A DNA stretch of 40,561 bases from Neisseria lactamica (GCA_001067655.1 JUNU01000292.1:1-40561), one strand, 5' to 3'. Counted from the stretch's first letter, positions 1 to 7,530 are shown. The notes: a model not told the origin generated them from the sequence alone. Made by a program: numbers and translations.

Positions 1-84
1 ACCAGTACGGCGTTGCCTCGCCTTGCCGTACTATTTGTACTGTCTGCGGCTTCGCCGCCTTGTCCTGATTTAAATTTAATCCAC
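1..84. repeat. Correia repeat enclosed element (CREE), partial
   Basis: This stretch matches from memory the interior and right end of the short Correia element of Neisseria. It has the ACCAGTACGGCG segment, the inner GTACTATTTGTAC palindrome, and the right terminal repeat ATTTAAATTTAATCCAC ending at 84. The left terminal repeat lies outside the window. The usual final TATA after CCAC is missing; CCAC runs straight into a DUS hairpin, so the right end looks truncated or mutated. It belongs to the host flank, not the prophage. Confidence 0.75.
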
Positions 85-117
85 AAGGTCGTCTGAAAAA
101 CGTTTTCAGACGACCTT
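85..117. terminator. Inverted DUS pair, terminator-type hairpin (host flank)
   Basis: AAGGTCGTCTGAAAA and TTTTCAGACGACCTT form a long perfect stem around a short loop. Each arm contains one copy of the 12-mer AGGTCGTCTGAA (86..97 and, on the other strand, 105..116). Such pairs commonly terminate transcription of the neighbouring host gene in Neisseria. The prophage left end begins four bases after the stem. Confidence 0.7.
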
Positions 118-120
118 AAT

Positions 121-239
121 TGTGGGGGACTGTTAGTTTTTGCACAAATAATAAGTGATATAAAAAAACGCCGAAATCTTGGAAAGACGTGGATTTCGGC
201 GTTTTTGTGTTTGGAAAAAAGTTGCATCAGCTTTTTCAC
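121..239. other. Left prophage end with two MuA-type binding sites
   Basis: L1 is at 127..145 and ends TTTTTGCAC; L2 is at 221..239 (GTTGCATCAGCTTTTTCAC). Both align with the reverse complement of the right-end sites. The roughly 94-bp separation of L1 and L2, against tightly spaced right-end sites, mirrors phage Mu. A terminator hairpin lies between them. Binding by the transposase is inferred from the repeats and their position. Confidence 0.75.
162..206. terminator. Bidirectional terminator inside the left end
   Basis: AACGCCGAAATC (167..178) pairs perfectly with GATTTCGGCGTT (192..203). The stem is preceded by an A-run and followed by a T-run, so it can work in both directions. It would stop leftward transcripts from the repressor gene leaving the phage and rightward host transcripts entering it. 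Confidence 0.75.
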
Positions 240-267
240 AAAACCGCGCGGGAATGCGCGGTTTTTT
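238..267. terminator. Terminator downstream of the repressor gene
   Basis: AAACCGCGC (241..249) pairs with GCGCGGTTT (256..264) around a six-base loop, followed by a T-run on the plus strand and a short A-run on the left. It lies about 60 bases beyond the stop of the leftward repressor gene. Confidence 0.65.
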
Positions 268-324
268 GTTGAAAGCTGTCGGGTTTTGATAGGTTTTTAA
301 ACGGGTTTTAAGAGGTTTTTAAAA

Positions 325-1044
325 TCAGTTCACGGAGCGGCCGAACCATTCTACGCGTCCGACGATGGCGATGTCGTCGTCTGTATGGCTTAGGTCTATT
401 TCAAAGGGGGCGTAATGTGGGTTGGCTGATGTTACCAATAGCTTACCCGGCATACGTTGTACGCGTTTGACGAAAAGGTCGTTGCCTATGCGTAGGACGT
501 ACAGGCCGTCGCGCGGCTCGGTTTCGGCGTGGTTGATTAGGATGTTGTCGCCGTGGTTGAGGATGCCTTCCATTGAATCGCCTTTGACGGCGATTACGGA
601 GAGTTTGTCTGTTTGGCGGGTAACGTAGTTTTCTATCCAGTAGCGGCGGAAAGCCATACAGAATAGGGGTTTTTCGTCGCTTACGGTTTGCCCATGCCCT
701 GCTGCAGCTTCGACGCTGTACCGTGGAATAAAGACGAATTCGCGCAAATCGACGGGATTGCCGAGCGTATCGACCGCGCCTGCGTCGGTATCGGATACGG
801 GGAAGGCTCCGGCATTCTCAGGACGGGCGCGGTCAAGGTATGGCACGCCCTTGCCTGTCAGCAACCAGTTGAGATCGCAGCCTGTAACCTCTTGAATCTT
901 GACGAGGTAATCAGCCGTTGGGACGGCTCCCTCTTTCCAAACTCTATTAAAACCAGACGCTGACATGTCTATCTTGTTATAGATGTCAGACGGTTTTACA
1001 CCTTCAGGCCAAAGGGATTTAAGCCTTTCTAAAAAAGTATCCAT
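325..1044 (-). CDS. LexA/CI-like phage repressor (S24 family)
   Basis: This protein should keep the lytic genes silent by binding the operators just upstream of it. The N-terminal ~65 residues look like a helix-turn-helix domain. The C-terminal half is an S24 peptidase domain with GDSM, whose serine is residue 157, and the lysine of the LFVKR motif at 193. An AAAGHG stretch supplies the usual Ala-Gly self-cleavage site at 115/116. The classical Mu repressor is not of this type, so DNA damage acting through RecA may induce this prophage. I chose the ATG at 1044 (239 residues), with a GAG about nine bases upstream; a GTG at 1053 adds three residues. It is divergent from ner and its 3' side faces the left end. 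Confidence 0.9.
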   Translation of the reverse strand: MDTFLERLKSLWPEGVKPSDIYNKIDMSASGFNRVWKEGAVPTADYLVKIQEVTGCDLNWLLTGKGVPYLDRARPENAGAFPVSDTDAGAVDTLGNPVDLREFVFIPRYSVEAAAGHGQTVSDEKPLFCMAFRRYWIENYVTRQTDKLSVIAVKGDSMEGILNHGDNILINHAETEPRDGLYVLRIGNDLFVKRVQRMPGKLLVTSANPHYAPFEIDLSHTDDDIAIVGRVEWFGRSVN

Positions 1045-1055
1045 AGTATTCACTC

Positions 1056-1194
1056 ATTTAAGCAAAACATTAAGCAAAAAAGTGTTTCTTTTGCTTAAAT
1101 AAAATTACTCAAATAATCAAAAAGTTATTAAATTAATCTCTTTTTTGCGTAAAATAATTTAGCAAAAGAGTTGCAAGAAACTATTTTGCTAAAT
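1056..1194. promoter_or_regulatory. Early operator array
   Basis: Six related AT-rich sites lie between the repressor and ner: ATTTAAGCAAAA (1056..1067), ATTAAGCAAAAA (1069..1080), the inverse TTTTGCTTAAAT (1089..1100), TTTTGCGTAAAAT (1143..1155), ATTTAGCAAAAG (1157..1168) and TTTTGCTAAAT (1184..1194). They flank or overlap the early promoter, as expected for sites bound by the repressor and Ner. Their distance of about 1 kb from the left end matches the position of the Mu operator/transpositional enhancer, so they may also bind the transposase N-terminus. The binding proteins are inferred. Confidence 0.75.
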
Positions 1195-1199
1195 ATAAT
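1171..1199 (+). promoter_or_regulatory. Early promoter driving ner-A-B
   Basis: TTGCAA (1171..1176) and TATAAT (1194..1199) are separated by 17 bases. The -10 box touches an operator-like TTTTGCTAAAT, which suits direct repression. It is the best sigma70-type promoter in the intergenic region and lies 58 bases before ner. Confidence 0.7.
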
Positions 1200-1257
1200 T
1201 CACTCGCTTACTCAATAACAGCGGGTAACAAACCTACTTAATTAAGGAAATGCAAAG

Positions 1258-1512
1258 ATGAAAAAAAAGCAAGAAACCATGACAGATTGGCATCGTGCTG
1301 ACATTGTGGCTCGTCTTAAAAAGGCGGGCTGGTCGGTAAGGGCATTATCTATTCAAGCCAATTTAGCACCAAATACATTGGGAAAGGCTTTAGATGCACC
1401 ATACCTAAAAGGCGAAAAGATTATAGCTGCTGCAATCGGAGTACCTGCAGAGGAGATTTGGCCTTCTAGGTTTGAGAAAAGAAACCGTAAGCCTACTTTC
1501 CCAAGTCTGTAA
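1258..1512 (+). CDS. ner: Ner-like DNA-binding regulator
   Basis: This 84-residue protein matches the Ner/Nlp family of short helix-turn-helix regulators. Phage Ner proteins turn down both the early and the repressor promoters after infection. Residues ~13-60 form the DNA-binding domain, including a WSVRALS-type first helix, a predicted recognition helix around PNTLGKAL, and the conserved EEIWPSRF near the end. AAGGAA is a clear ribosome binding site, 8 bases before the ATG. It is the first gene of the early operon and precedes the transposase, as in Mu. Confidence 0.88.
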   Translation: MKKKQETMTDWHRADIVARLKKAGWSVRALSIQANLAPNTLGKALDAPYLKGEKIIAAAIGVPAEEIWPSRFEKRNRKPTFPSL

Positions 1513-1523
1513 ATAGATAACGG

Positions 1524-1567
1524 TTTTGCTAAAGAGTTCCAAAAGGGTAACGCATTTAAGCAAAAAT
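1524..1567. promoter_or_regulatory. Extra operator-like sites between ner and A
   Basis: TTTTGCTAAAG (1524..1534) and ATTTAAGCAAAAAT (1554..1567) repeat the operator sequence seen upstream of ner. They lie in the short gap before the transposase start. They could allow separate control of transposase synthesis or serve as additional transposase-enhancer contacts. Confidence 0.55.
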
Positions 1568-1580
1568 AGAAAGCGTAAAT

Positions 1581-3572
1581 ATGAAAATATCTGCATCAGA
1601 TATTGCGAAACTAGGTATCCCAAGTCTGCCAACTGATAGGCAAGGGATTGAATACCATGCCAAGAAAAATAATTGGCGACACTGTTTTGAGCAAATAGGA
1701 AGAGGCCGCCCCAAAAAGCTGTATGAAATCGCCTCCCTCCCCGCCGAAATCCGAGCAGCCATCATGAAACGGCAGTCGGACGAGCTGGCGGAGAGTATGC
1801 CGAAAACCCTGCCCCAAATCAGACAGGAGAAAACGGCGATGTCGCCTCAAGTCTTGGCGGAAGCGGCAAAGCGATTGAACGAGAAACAACGGTCAGTGGC
1901 GGATGCACGATGTGCGGTGGTGGCGGCGGTGTTGGGTATCAAATATCAATACGGTTGCTCTGCCAAGGTTGCGGTGGCTCAGTTTTTGAGGCTGCTGGCG
2001 GAGGGTAAGTTGGACGAGGTTACGCTCGGCAACTTGGAAACGGCAAATGACCGCAGTCGGTCGGCAAAGGTTGGCGAACGTACTTTAGACGGCTGGATTT
2101 CTGCCTACCTTAAGGCGGAAAACGCGACGGAGCGGTTGGTCTCTTTGGCTCCGAAGGTAACTAAGGCGGTCAAACCGATTGAGAGCTACGGTTGGTTGCC
2201 GACATTTATGCAGTTTCACAATATTCCGTCCGCGCCGAAGCTGGCGCACAGCTACCGTCGATTTATGCAGTGGGCTGAAGCGGAAAATATGCCGGTCAAT
2301 GATGTGCCTAACTTGAGTATGGTGCGGCGCGTTTGGGAAAAGCTCCCGCTGATTATGCAGGAGCGCGGCAGGAAAACGGGGGCGGCTTATAAATCGCTGC
2401 TGCCTTATGTGAAACGTGATTGGGGGGCTTTGAAGCCGAACGATGTTTGGATTGGCGACGGCCACAGTTTTAAATCGAAAGTCGCGCATCCGGTACACGG
2501 CAGGCCGTTTAAGCCTGAAGTGACGGTGATTATCGACGGATGTACGCGGTTTGTGGTCGGATTTTCGGTCTCTCTTGCTGAAAGTTGTGTGGCGGTATCG
2601 GACGCTCTGCGTATCGGGGTCAAGCACTTTGGTTTGCCGATTATCTACTACTCGGATAACGGCGGCGGTCAGACAGGCAAGACGATAGACCATGAAATCA
2701 CGGGTATTACGTCCCGATTGGGTATCCGCCATGAAACGGGTATCGCGGGCAACCCACAAGGTCGAGGCATCATCGAGCGATGGTGGAAAGACAATCTGAT
2801 TGAGATGGCGCGCCAGTATGAGACGTTTGCGGGCGCGGGGATGGACAGCAGCACGAAGAATCTGATGTACCGCAAGATGGAAAGTGCGTTTAACGCTTTG
2901 GAAAAAGGCAAGAATTTAACGGAGGAACAACGGAAATATTTGAAAAAGCTGCCGAGCTGGTCGCGATTTATAGCGGATGTGGTCAAGTGTATCGACGAAT
3001 ACAACAACCGCCCGCACGGCGAGCTGCCCCGACATCCTGACGGCGGGCATTATACGCCGAAGGCTTATCGGGCAATGAGGCTGGAACAGGACGGTATCGC
3101 GCCGGATATGTTGTCGGCGGAAGAGCTGGCGACGATGTTTATGCCGCAGGAGGTGCGAAAAGTACAGCGCGGCTGGTTGGATTTGTTCAACAACTCTTAT
3201 TTCTCGGTGGAGCTGGCGGAGTATCACAAAGACGAGGTACGGGTCAGCTACGATTTGGACGATGCGTCGGTGGTCAATGTGTTTGATATGGACGGTAAGT
3301 TCATCACGAAGGCACAAATCAACGGCAATACCCGCGAGGCGTTCCCAGTCAGCCGACGCGACCAACTGGCGGAAAACCGCCGAAAAGGCAAAATCAAGCG
3401 GGCGGAAAATGCAATCAAGCTCGCGAATGCGGAAGTCGATCCGGCTCTGGAACAGGCGGCAGCTTGGGACGAGCTGGGAAATTTGGGCGGAAACGTCATC
3501 AAGGCGGAGTATGCGGTATTGCCGAAAACGGGAACAGACGACGAGATTGTCTTGTTTGAGGCGGATATGTAG
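1581..3572 (+). CDS. A: Mu-type transposase A (DDE recombinase)
   Basis: This 663-residue enzyme integrates the phage and replicates it by transposition, cutting and joining the prophage ends at the GTGCAAAA sites. The first ~70 residues form the Mu-type winged helix domain (GRGRPKKLYEI near 40-50). The RNase H-like catalytic core has Asp293 in WIGDGHSF, Asp359 in YYSDNGGG and Glu399 in GIIERWW. The second-to-third spacing (40 residues) is shorter than in Mu itself but typical of integrases. A small barrel follows (about 523-575), then a basic tail that in Mu contacts the B ATPase. The length equals MuA, and nothing indicates inactivation. Confidence 0.95.
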   Translation: MKISASDIAKLGIPSLPTDRQGIEYHAKKNNWRHCFEQIGRGRPKKLYEIASLPAEIRAAIMKRQSDELAESMPKTLPQIRQEKTAMSPQVLAEAAKRLNEKQRSVADARCAVVAAVLGIKYQYGCSAKVAVAQFLRLLAEGKLDEVTLGNLETANDRSRSAKVGERTLDGWISAYLKAENATERLVSLAPKVTKAVKPIESYGWLPTFMQFHNIPSAPKLAHSYRRFMQWAEAENMPVNDVPNLSMVRRVWEKLPLIMQERGRKTGAAYKSLLPYVKRDWGALKPNDVWIGDGHSFKSKVAHPVHGRPFKPEVTVIIDGCTRFVVGFSVSLAESCVAVSDALRIGVKHFGLPIIYYSDNGGGQTGKTIDHEITGITSRLGIRHETGIAGNPQGRGIIERWWKDNLIEMARQYETFAGAGMDSSTKNLMYRKMESAFNALEKGKNLTEEQRKYLKKLPSWSRFIADVVKCIDEYNNRPHGELPRHPDGGHYTPKAYRAMRLEQDGIAPDMLSAEELATMFMPQEVRKVQRGWLDLFNNSYFSVELAEYHKDEVRVSYDLDDASVVNVFDMDGKFITKAQINGNTREAFPVSRRDQLAENRRKGKIKRAENAIKLANAEVDPALEQAAAWDELGNLGGNVIKAEYAVLPKTGTDDEIVLFEADM

Positions 3573-3611
3573 TTAAAACGGTTTTAAAACACTTTTAATA
3601 AGGAAAACATC

Positions 3612-4529
3612 ATGACAAATACGGCCAACAAAGCACTGCAACAAAAACTGGCTGAATTTAAAGCCAAATCAGGGATGAATCAGACGATGCTTGCGCGCGG
3701 TATCGGGGTATCTCCGGCATCTATCAGTATGTACCTGAATGATACCTACGCGGCAAAAGGCGGCAAATATGAAACCATCGAGCCGAAAATCGAAGCGTTT
3801 TTAGAGGTGCAGGAAAGTAAGGCGCAACGCGAAGAGCTGGTGTTGGGGTTTGTATCGACCAAAACGACCCGCCGAATCTCTGAAGTGATGCGCGATGCGC
3901 ATGAAGCGGGCGACACGGTCGTTATCTACGGCCAAGCGGGTTTAGGCAAGACTCAGGCGGTCAAAAACTACTGCGAAAAGAATCCCGCCGCCATCCTGAT
4001 TGAGGCTAATCCGAGCTTTACGGCACTTGTGCTGATGCGCAAGTTGGCGGCAACGGCGAAGGTCTCAACGGTCGGCAGCCTGAATGATTTGTTTGAGTCT
4101 GTATCGGACAGACTGCGTGATTCGGGTCGTCTGATTGTGGTCGATGAGGCGGAAAACCTGCCATTACGCGCCCTTGAGATTATCCGCCGATTGCACGATG
4201 ACACGGGCTGCGGGTTGGTTTTAAGCGGTATGCCGCGATTGGTGGCAAATCTGCGCGGTAAACATGGCGAGCTGGTGCAACTTTATAGCCGCGTATCGGT
4301 TGCGCTGAATCTTGGCGACTCGATGCCAGACGAGGAATTGGAAGAAATTGCCAGAGCGGCGATGCCGGAAGCGGATGATGCGACGATTGCGGAACTGGTT
4401 AAACAAAGCAACGGCAATACGCGACGGATGAGTAAGTTGATGTGCGGTGCGGTACGAACGGCAAACAAAAACGGCATCAAAATGCAATCGGGCATTATCA
4501 AAAAATACTCGACATTGATTATCCGATAG
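3612..4529 (+). CDS. B: MuB-like transposition target ATPase
   Basis: This 305-residue AAA+ ATPase should bind target DNA, activate the transposase and give target immunity. Residues ~8-45 form a helix-turn-helix domain. Walker A is GQAGLGKT (107-114) and Walker B ends in Asp178-Glu179 of LIVVDEAEN. The C-terminus is basic. AAGGAAAACATC before the ATG supplies the ribosome binding site. It lies 39 bases after the transposase stop, the invariant A-B arrangement of Mu-like phages. A DUS copy (4528..4539) begins at its stop codon. Confidence 0.93.
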   Translation: MTNTANKALQQKLAEFKAKSGMNQTMLARGIGVSPASISMYLNDTYAAKGGKYETIEPKIEAFLEVQESKAQREELVLGFVSTKTTRRISEVMRDAHEAGDTVVIYGQAGLGKTQAVKNYCEKNPAAILIEANPSFTALVLMRKLAATAKVSTVGSLNDLFESVSDRLRDSGRLIVVDEAENLPLRALEIIRRLHDDTGCGLVLSGMPRLVANLRGKHGELVQLYSRVSVALNLGDSMPDEELEEIARAAMPEADDATIAELVKQSNGNTRRMSKLMCGAVRTANKNGIKMQSGIIKKYSTLIIR

Positions 4530-4617
4530 GTCGTCTGAAACGGTAAGTCTTTGACAGGGCTATATATTTTTTTACCCTATGATTTTAATAAGTTATTGTT
4601 TTAAAAGGAAAACGAAA

Positions 4618-4884
4618 GTGCAAGTTTTGAAAAAAGTTGATTGGAAGATGTTTGTGGCGCCACGTTTTTGGCGGTGTGTGCCGGTTGGAATGGTGGTCGG
4701 GGTGTGGTGCTTCGTTTCGGGAATGGCGTTGTATGGCTGCACCCAAGAACCCGAACCGGTTGCGAAAGAGCCGACTAAGGTCGAGGCGATGGACAGACAG
4801 GCGGATTTGGAAGTTTTGAAAACGAGACATGCCTACGAGGCAATGAGTGTGGAGCAGAAGATGGAAGGAGTGGTTTATGAATAA
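4618..4884 (+). CDS. Small membrane-anchored protein, unknown
   Basis: The GTG at 4618 is preferred because AAGGA lies 9 bases upstream; an ATG at 4579 would add 13 residues and has no such site. The 88-residue product has one membrane span (about PVGMVVGVWCFVSGMALYG) followed by Cys and a charged tail, resembling a signal anchor or lipoprotein. A perfect TTGACA lies at 4551..4556, but its best -10 partner is poorly spaced, so a promoter here is only possible. It overlaps the next small gene by 8 bases. In Mu this position holds kil, but I see no specific similarity. Confidence 0.55.
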   Translation: MQVLKKVDWKMFVAPRFWRCVPVGMVVGVWCFVSGMALYGCTQEPEPVAKEPTKVEAMDRQADLEVLKTRHAYEAMSVEQKMEGVVYE

Positions 4885-5020
4885 GTTCAGACGTCCAAAA
4901 CGGGGACTAAACCGAGCCAAAAAAATGGCGTTGAAACGGGCAGTCGAGGAAATCCGCGCCAAGTACGGCGAACGGGCGATTACTAAAGGATGGCGCGAGC
5001 CGGAAGGGAGTGGGAAATGA
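4877..5020 (+). CDS. Small basic protein, unknown (47 aa)
   Basis: This is a 47-residue, strongly basic ORF (MNKFRRPKRGLNRAKK start). The ATG overlaps the end of the upstream gene, and the stop overlaps the next start as ATGA. GGAAGGAG lies upstream of the ATG. The function is unknown; the composition suggests nucleic acid contact. The overlaps on both sides support it as a translated cistron. Confidence 0.5.
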   Translation: MNKFRRPKRGLNRAKKMALKRAVEEIRAKYGERAITKGWREPEGSGK

Positions 5021-5193
5021 GCTACCGACGACGCAATACGGACTGGCAGGCATGGGGACAACACCGCCGGCGCGCCACGAAGTTTATGGTGAAGCGAAAC
5101 CGCGAACAGGCAATCGCGGAATATCAGGCGCAGTTTGAAGATCAGGACGGCAAAGGTCGTCTGAAAGAAGAAAAGGAAATGAAAAATGGATAA
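5017..5193 (+). CDS. Small charged protein, unknown (58 aa)
   Basis: This 58-residue ORF starts at the ATG of an ATGA overlap with the preceding stop, with GGAAGGGAG just before it. It is rich in Arg, Gln and Lys. A DUS copy (5154..5165) is read in frame as GRLK near its C-terminus. It overlaps the next gene by 8 bases. I do not recognise it. Confidence 0.5.
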   Translation: MSYRRRNTDWQAWGQHRRRATKFMVKRNREQAIAEYQAQFEDQDGKGRLKEEKEMKNG

Positions 5194-5869
5194 GCAGGCA
5201 GTTTTGGAAAAAATCAAAAAGTGTTTGGCTTTGAGTAAATCGGCAAATGAGCACGAAGCGGCGCAGGCGATGAAACAGGCGCAAGTACTGATGAAAAAGT
5301 ATGAAGTCAATGCTGTGGATATTGCCTTATCAGAAGTCTCTGAACAGAAAGCCGATCGAAAAATGGCTTTTAAATTGGCAAATTGGCAATGGAGTGTTGC
5401 AACTATGATTTCCGATGTATTCGGATGCAAAACTTACAAACGCGGGAAGACGATGATGTTTTACGGCATTGGAAATCGAGCAGAAATCTCAGCCTATGCC
5501 TTTGATGTAGTTTATCGGCAGATTTCCGCCGAACGCCGCAAATTTTTGAAAGCCTGCCGAGCAAGAAAGCCCGCACACAGAACTTATCTTGCCGACCAAT
5601 TTTGCGATGGTTGGATTATGGGTGCTTGGGAGACAGTCAAAAAATTTGAGATGTCCGACGAAGAGAAAGCCATTATGGACGGATACGAAAAGAAAAAACA
5701 TCCGGATATGGTCGAAGCGAGAACAAGAGATGCGAAATCGTCAATCCTACAAGGGTCAACAATGGAATATGAGGCATTAGTTCAAGGAATGGAATCAGGT
5801 AAGAAAGTGCAGTTACACCATGCAATGAATGGTACGGACGGCGTAAAACAAATTGGAGAGCGGAAATGA
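5186..5869 (+). CDS. DUF2786 family phage protein
   Basis: This is a 227-residue protein. Residues ~3-45 match the DUF2786 pattern (KIKKCLALSKSANEHEAAQA, then MKKYEV), which recurs in phage early regions. The remainder looks like the DUF7168-type partner domain often fused to it. No enzymatic residues are assigned to the family, so the function is unknown; the position between B and gam suggests an accessory role in replication or host takeover. The start is supported by GAAAAGGAA upstream and an 8-base overlap with the previous gene. Confidence 0.75.
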   Translation: MDKQAVLEKIKKCLALSKSANEHEAAQAMKQAQVLMKKYEVNAVDIALSEVSEQKADRKMAFKLANWQWSVATMISDVFGCKTYKRGKTMMFYGIGNRAEISAYAFDVVYRQISAERRKFLKACRARKPAHRTYLADQFCDGWIMGAWETVKKFEMSDEEKAIMDGYEKKKHPDMVEARTRDAKSSILQGSTMEYEALVQGMESGKKVQLHHAMNGTDGVKQIGERK

Positions 5870-6036
5870 ACGAAAAAGACTTGGTCGAATGGCTCGAAGA
5901 CCGTGGCGAGCTGATGGTTATGAAGAAGGACGGCGAGGGTTTCGTGATTGCTGCCCGCGCGCCGGACGGTATTTTTAAAACAGCAGAGGCGGCAACGCTG
6001 ACAATGGCAATAGAAGCTTGGGAGGAAATACGATGA
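5866..6036 (+). CDS. Small acidic protein, unknown (56 aa)
   Basis: This 56-residue ORF (MNEKDLVEWLEDRGEL start) is coupled by ATGA to the DUF2786 gene, with GGAGAG upstream of its ATG. Its stop overlaps another ATG. The balanced codon use and coupling suggest it is translated. No family is recognised. Confidence 0.5.
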   Translation: MNEKDLVEWLEDRGELMVMKKDGEGFVIAARAPDGIFKTAEAATLTMAIEAWEEIR

Positions 6037-6110
6037 ATATCGCTAGACCGAATAAAGAAGACAATAGAAATGTACAGGCCGGTGGCGATGTTTGGAAGGA
6101 CAAACAATGA
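6033..6110 (+). CDS. Very short coupled ORF (25 aa), possible linker cistron
   Basis: ATG at 6033 lies in an ATGA overlap, with GGGAGGAAA in front, and the ORF ends in another ATGA overlap with the next gene. The product would be only 25 residues. It may act mainly to hand ribosomes on to the following gene. Confidence 0.3.
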   Translation: MNIARPNKEDNRNVQAGGDVWKDKQ

Positions 6111-6535
6111 ACATCGAAAAATTCAATCCCAAAAAAGACCCTAAATATAACGGTTTTATTTATCGGTTTTTGAAAAAGAACAAAAAAATAATACCGCATA
6201 GAGGTATGCCGGTTATCGCCAAATTTGACACACTAGGTATTTGGCGTATCGGGTGGCATGACACTGGTGGATGGTTTATCGGTGCTCCAATTGGTTTTTC
6301 ACCTGGCGAAAAAGCAGAGATTTATGCATTTAAACCAGGCGGGAAAGTTATTGAAGAAGTCAGGTGGAGTGATTATCAGCGTATCGGAGGCTGTGCAATT
6401 AACGAATTTGCGCACAAATGGCGCGAAGTTAATAAAAACAGTCGTTGTTGCGAATATTGTGGCCAATGGATTCGGAGAAAAGTCAAAACTGAAAAAATTA
6501 TCCGTCGCCGCGATGTTTGGGAGATCGAAACATGA
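6107..6535 (+). CDS. Unknown phage protein with CxxC motif
   Basis: The 142-residue product is basic and has CCEYC near residue 121, a possible half of a metal site, followed by RRKVKTEKIIRRR. A TGGWFIGAPIGF segment sits in the middle. The ATG at 6107 is chosen for its ATGA overlap and the GGAAGGA about 9 bases upstream. Its GC content is lower than that of its neighbours, hinting at a separate origin. No family is recognised. Confidence 0.55.
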   Translation: MNIEKFNPKKDPKYNGFIYRFLKKNKKIIPHRGMPVIAKFDTLGIWRIGWHDTGGWFIGAPIGFSPGEKAEIYAFKPGGKVIEEVRWSDYQRIGGCAINEFAHKWREVNKNSRCCEYCGQWIRRKVKTEKIIRRRDVWEIET

Positions 6536-7365
6536 TTTGCCGTTGTCCCAACTGCGGTGCGTCCAACAGCTTAGATAGCTTGGTCGGGGATGCCGAAGCA
6601 GCTGAAGTGCTGAAAATGTTGCTGGAATTAGATGTAAATATGGGCAAGGCGGCGATACGGTATGTCGGCTTGTTCCGCCCCGCCAAATCGCAGCTTTCTT
6701 GGGCGCGTACCGCGAAGCTGTTGGGCGAGTTGATGCCCATGATTAAGGCGCAGGAGGCGGAGCGCGACGGCGTGTCCCATCCCGCCCCCGCCGAGGCTTG
6801 GTTGCACGGCTTTAACGAAACCGTCAACGCCCGCGATCAAGGTCGTCTGAAACTGCCCTTAAAGTCGCATGGTTATTTGCTGGAGATTGTGAGCCAGTGG
6901 CAGGGTTCGGGGTTGCCCTCTCCCCAGTCCTCTCCAACAGGGAGAGTGGGCGAAGGCGGCGCGCCGTCAAAACTGCGGCAAGGTGTGGCAGCCTTGGGCG
7001 AATGGGCGGGAGATGATTGGGCGAAACTGGAACTCGCGGCAGGTTTTTCGCTGCTCGCCGCGCTCAATCTGCCCAACCGCCCCGCAGCGCAAGACCTGCC
7101 GGTAGTCGCGGAAATTTGGTATCGGAAACTGAAGGAAGCCAAGGAAATCGTCTCGCCGGAGTATGACCCGATACGGATTCAGACGGGATTTAAGGTGTTG
7201 CAGCAGTCGGAAACATGGCCGCAACCCGCCGAACTGCTCCGCAACCTGCCGCCACGGTTGATACCTCGTGTGATGTTGGAGAAACCGCAACACGACCGGG
7301 CAAAAGGACGGGAAGAGTTGGCCAAAGTCAGACAGACTTTAAACCGGAAAGGAAGTGAAAAATGA
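6532..7365 (+). CDS. Unknown early phage protein with N-terminal zinc-ribbon-like motif
   Basis: This 277-residue protein begins MICRCPNCG, a half zinc ribbon. The rest is mostly helical and basic at the end. It starts at the ATGA overlap (6532). It is interrupted, without loss of frame, by a Pro/Ser/Gly-rich segment around residues 129-144 encoded by a palindromic repeat (see 6916..6960). An in-frame DUS (6840..6851) is read as GRLK. Similar proteins are known to me only as conserved hypotheticals of Neisseria Mu-like prophages. Confidence 0.6.
   Translation: MICRCPNCGASNSLDSLVGDAEAAEVLKMLLELDVNMGKAAIRYVGLFRPAKSQLSWARTAKLLGELMPMIKAQEAERDGVSHPAPAEAWLHGFNETVNARDQGRLKLPLKSHGYLLEIVSQWQGSGLPSPQSSPTGRVGEGGAPSKLRQGVAALGEWAGDDWAKLELAAGFSLLAALNLPNRPAAQDLPVVAEIWYRKLKEAKEIVSPEYDPIRIQTGFKVLQQSETWPQPAELLRNLPPRLIPRVMLEKPQHDRAKGREELAKVRQTLNRKGSEK
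6916..6960. repeat. REP-like palindromic element inserted in a coding region
   Basis: The sequence runs CCCTCTCCCCAGTCCTCTCC then AACAGGGAGAGTGGGCG. CTCTCC pairs with GGAGAG around a five-base loop, with the repeated CCTCTCC motif upstream. The encoded PSPQSSPTGRVGEGG is the peptide typical of this widespread class of intergenic palindromes when they enter genes. Here it is in frame and tolerated. Confidence 0.6.
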
Positions 7366-7502
7366 AATTGTCAGAAACCGAAGAAGCAATACTGGCTGAA
7401 TTTGTCGGCTACTACTGGTTGTTATTTGCCATGTGGTGCGAAGAAAACGGCCATACGGCAGGAGATGCCGAATCAATCAGGGTCAAACTGGAAAGCCCTT
7501 AA
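7362..7502 (+). CDS. Small protein, unknown (46 aa)
   Basis: This 46-residue ORF (MKLSETEEAILAEFVG) starts at an ATGA overlap with the upstream gene, with GGAAGTG before it. It is acidic and helical, and short enough to be missed by automated calling. No family is recognised. Confidence 0.45.
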   Translation: MKLSETEEAILAEFVGYYWLLFAMWCEENGHTAGDAESIRVKLESP

Positions 7503-7530
7503 TCATCAACTAGCAAAAAGGAAAAAGAAA

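Noticed and set aside
2085..2759. 224-codon reverse ORF inside the transposase gene
   Set aside because: It lies wholly within the catalytic core coding region, has no promoter or ribosome site, and its composition is that of an antisense shadow.
4551..4583. Promoter TTGACA...TATGAT before the gene at 4618
   Set aside because: The -35 is perfect, but the spacing to TATGAT is 21 bases and other -10 candidates are poor; kept only as a remark.
4585..5430. 281-codon reverse ORF across the small early genes
   Set aside because: The plus-strand cistrons have coupled overlaps and ribosome sites. The reverse frame reads through terminus-like and DUS sequence and shows no domain.
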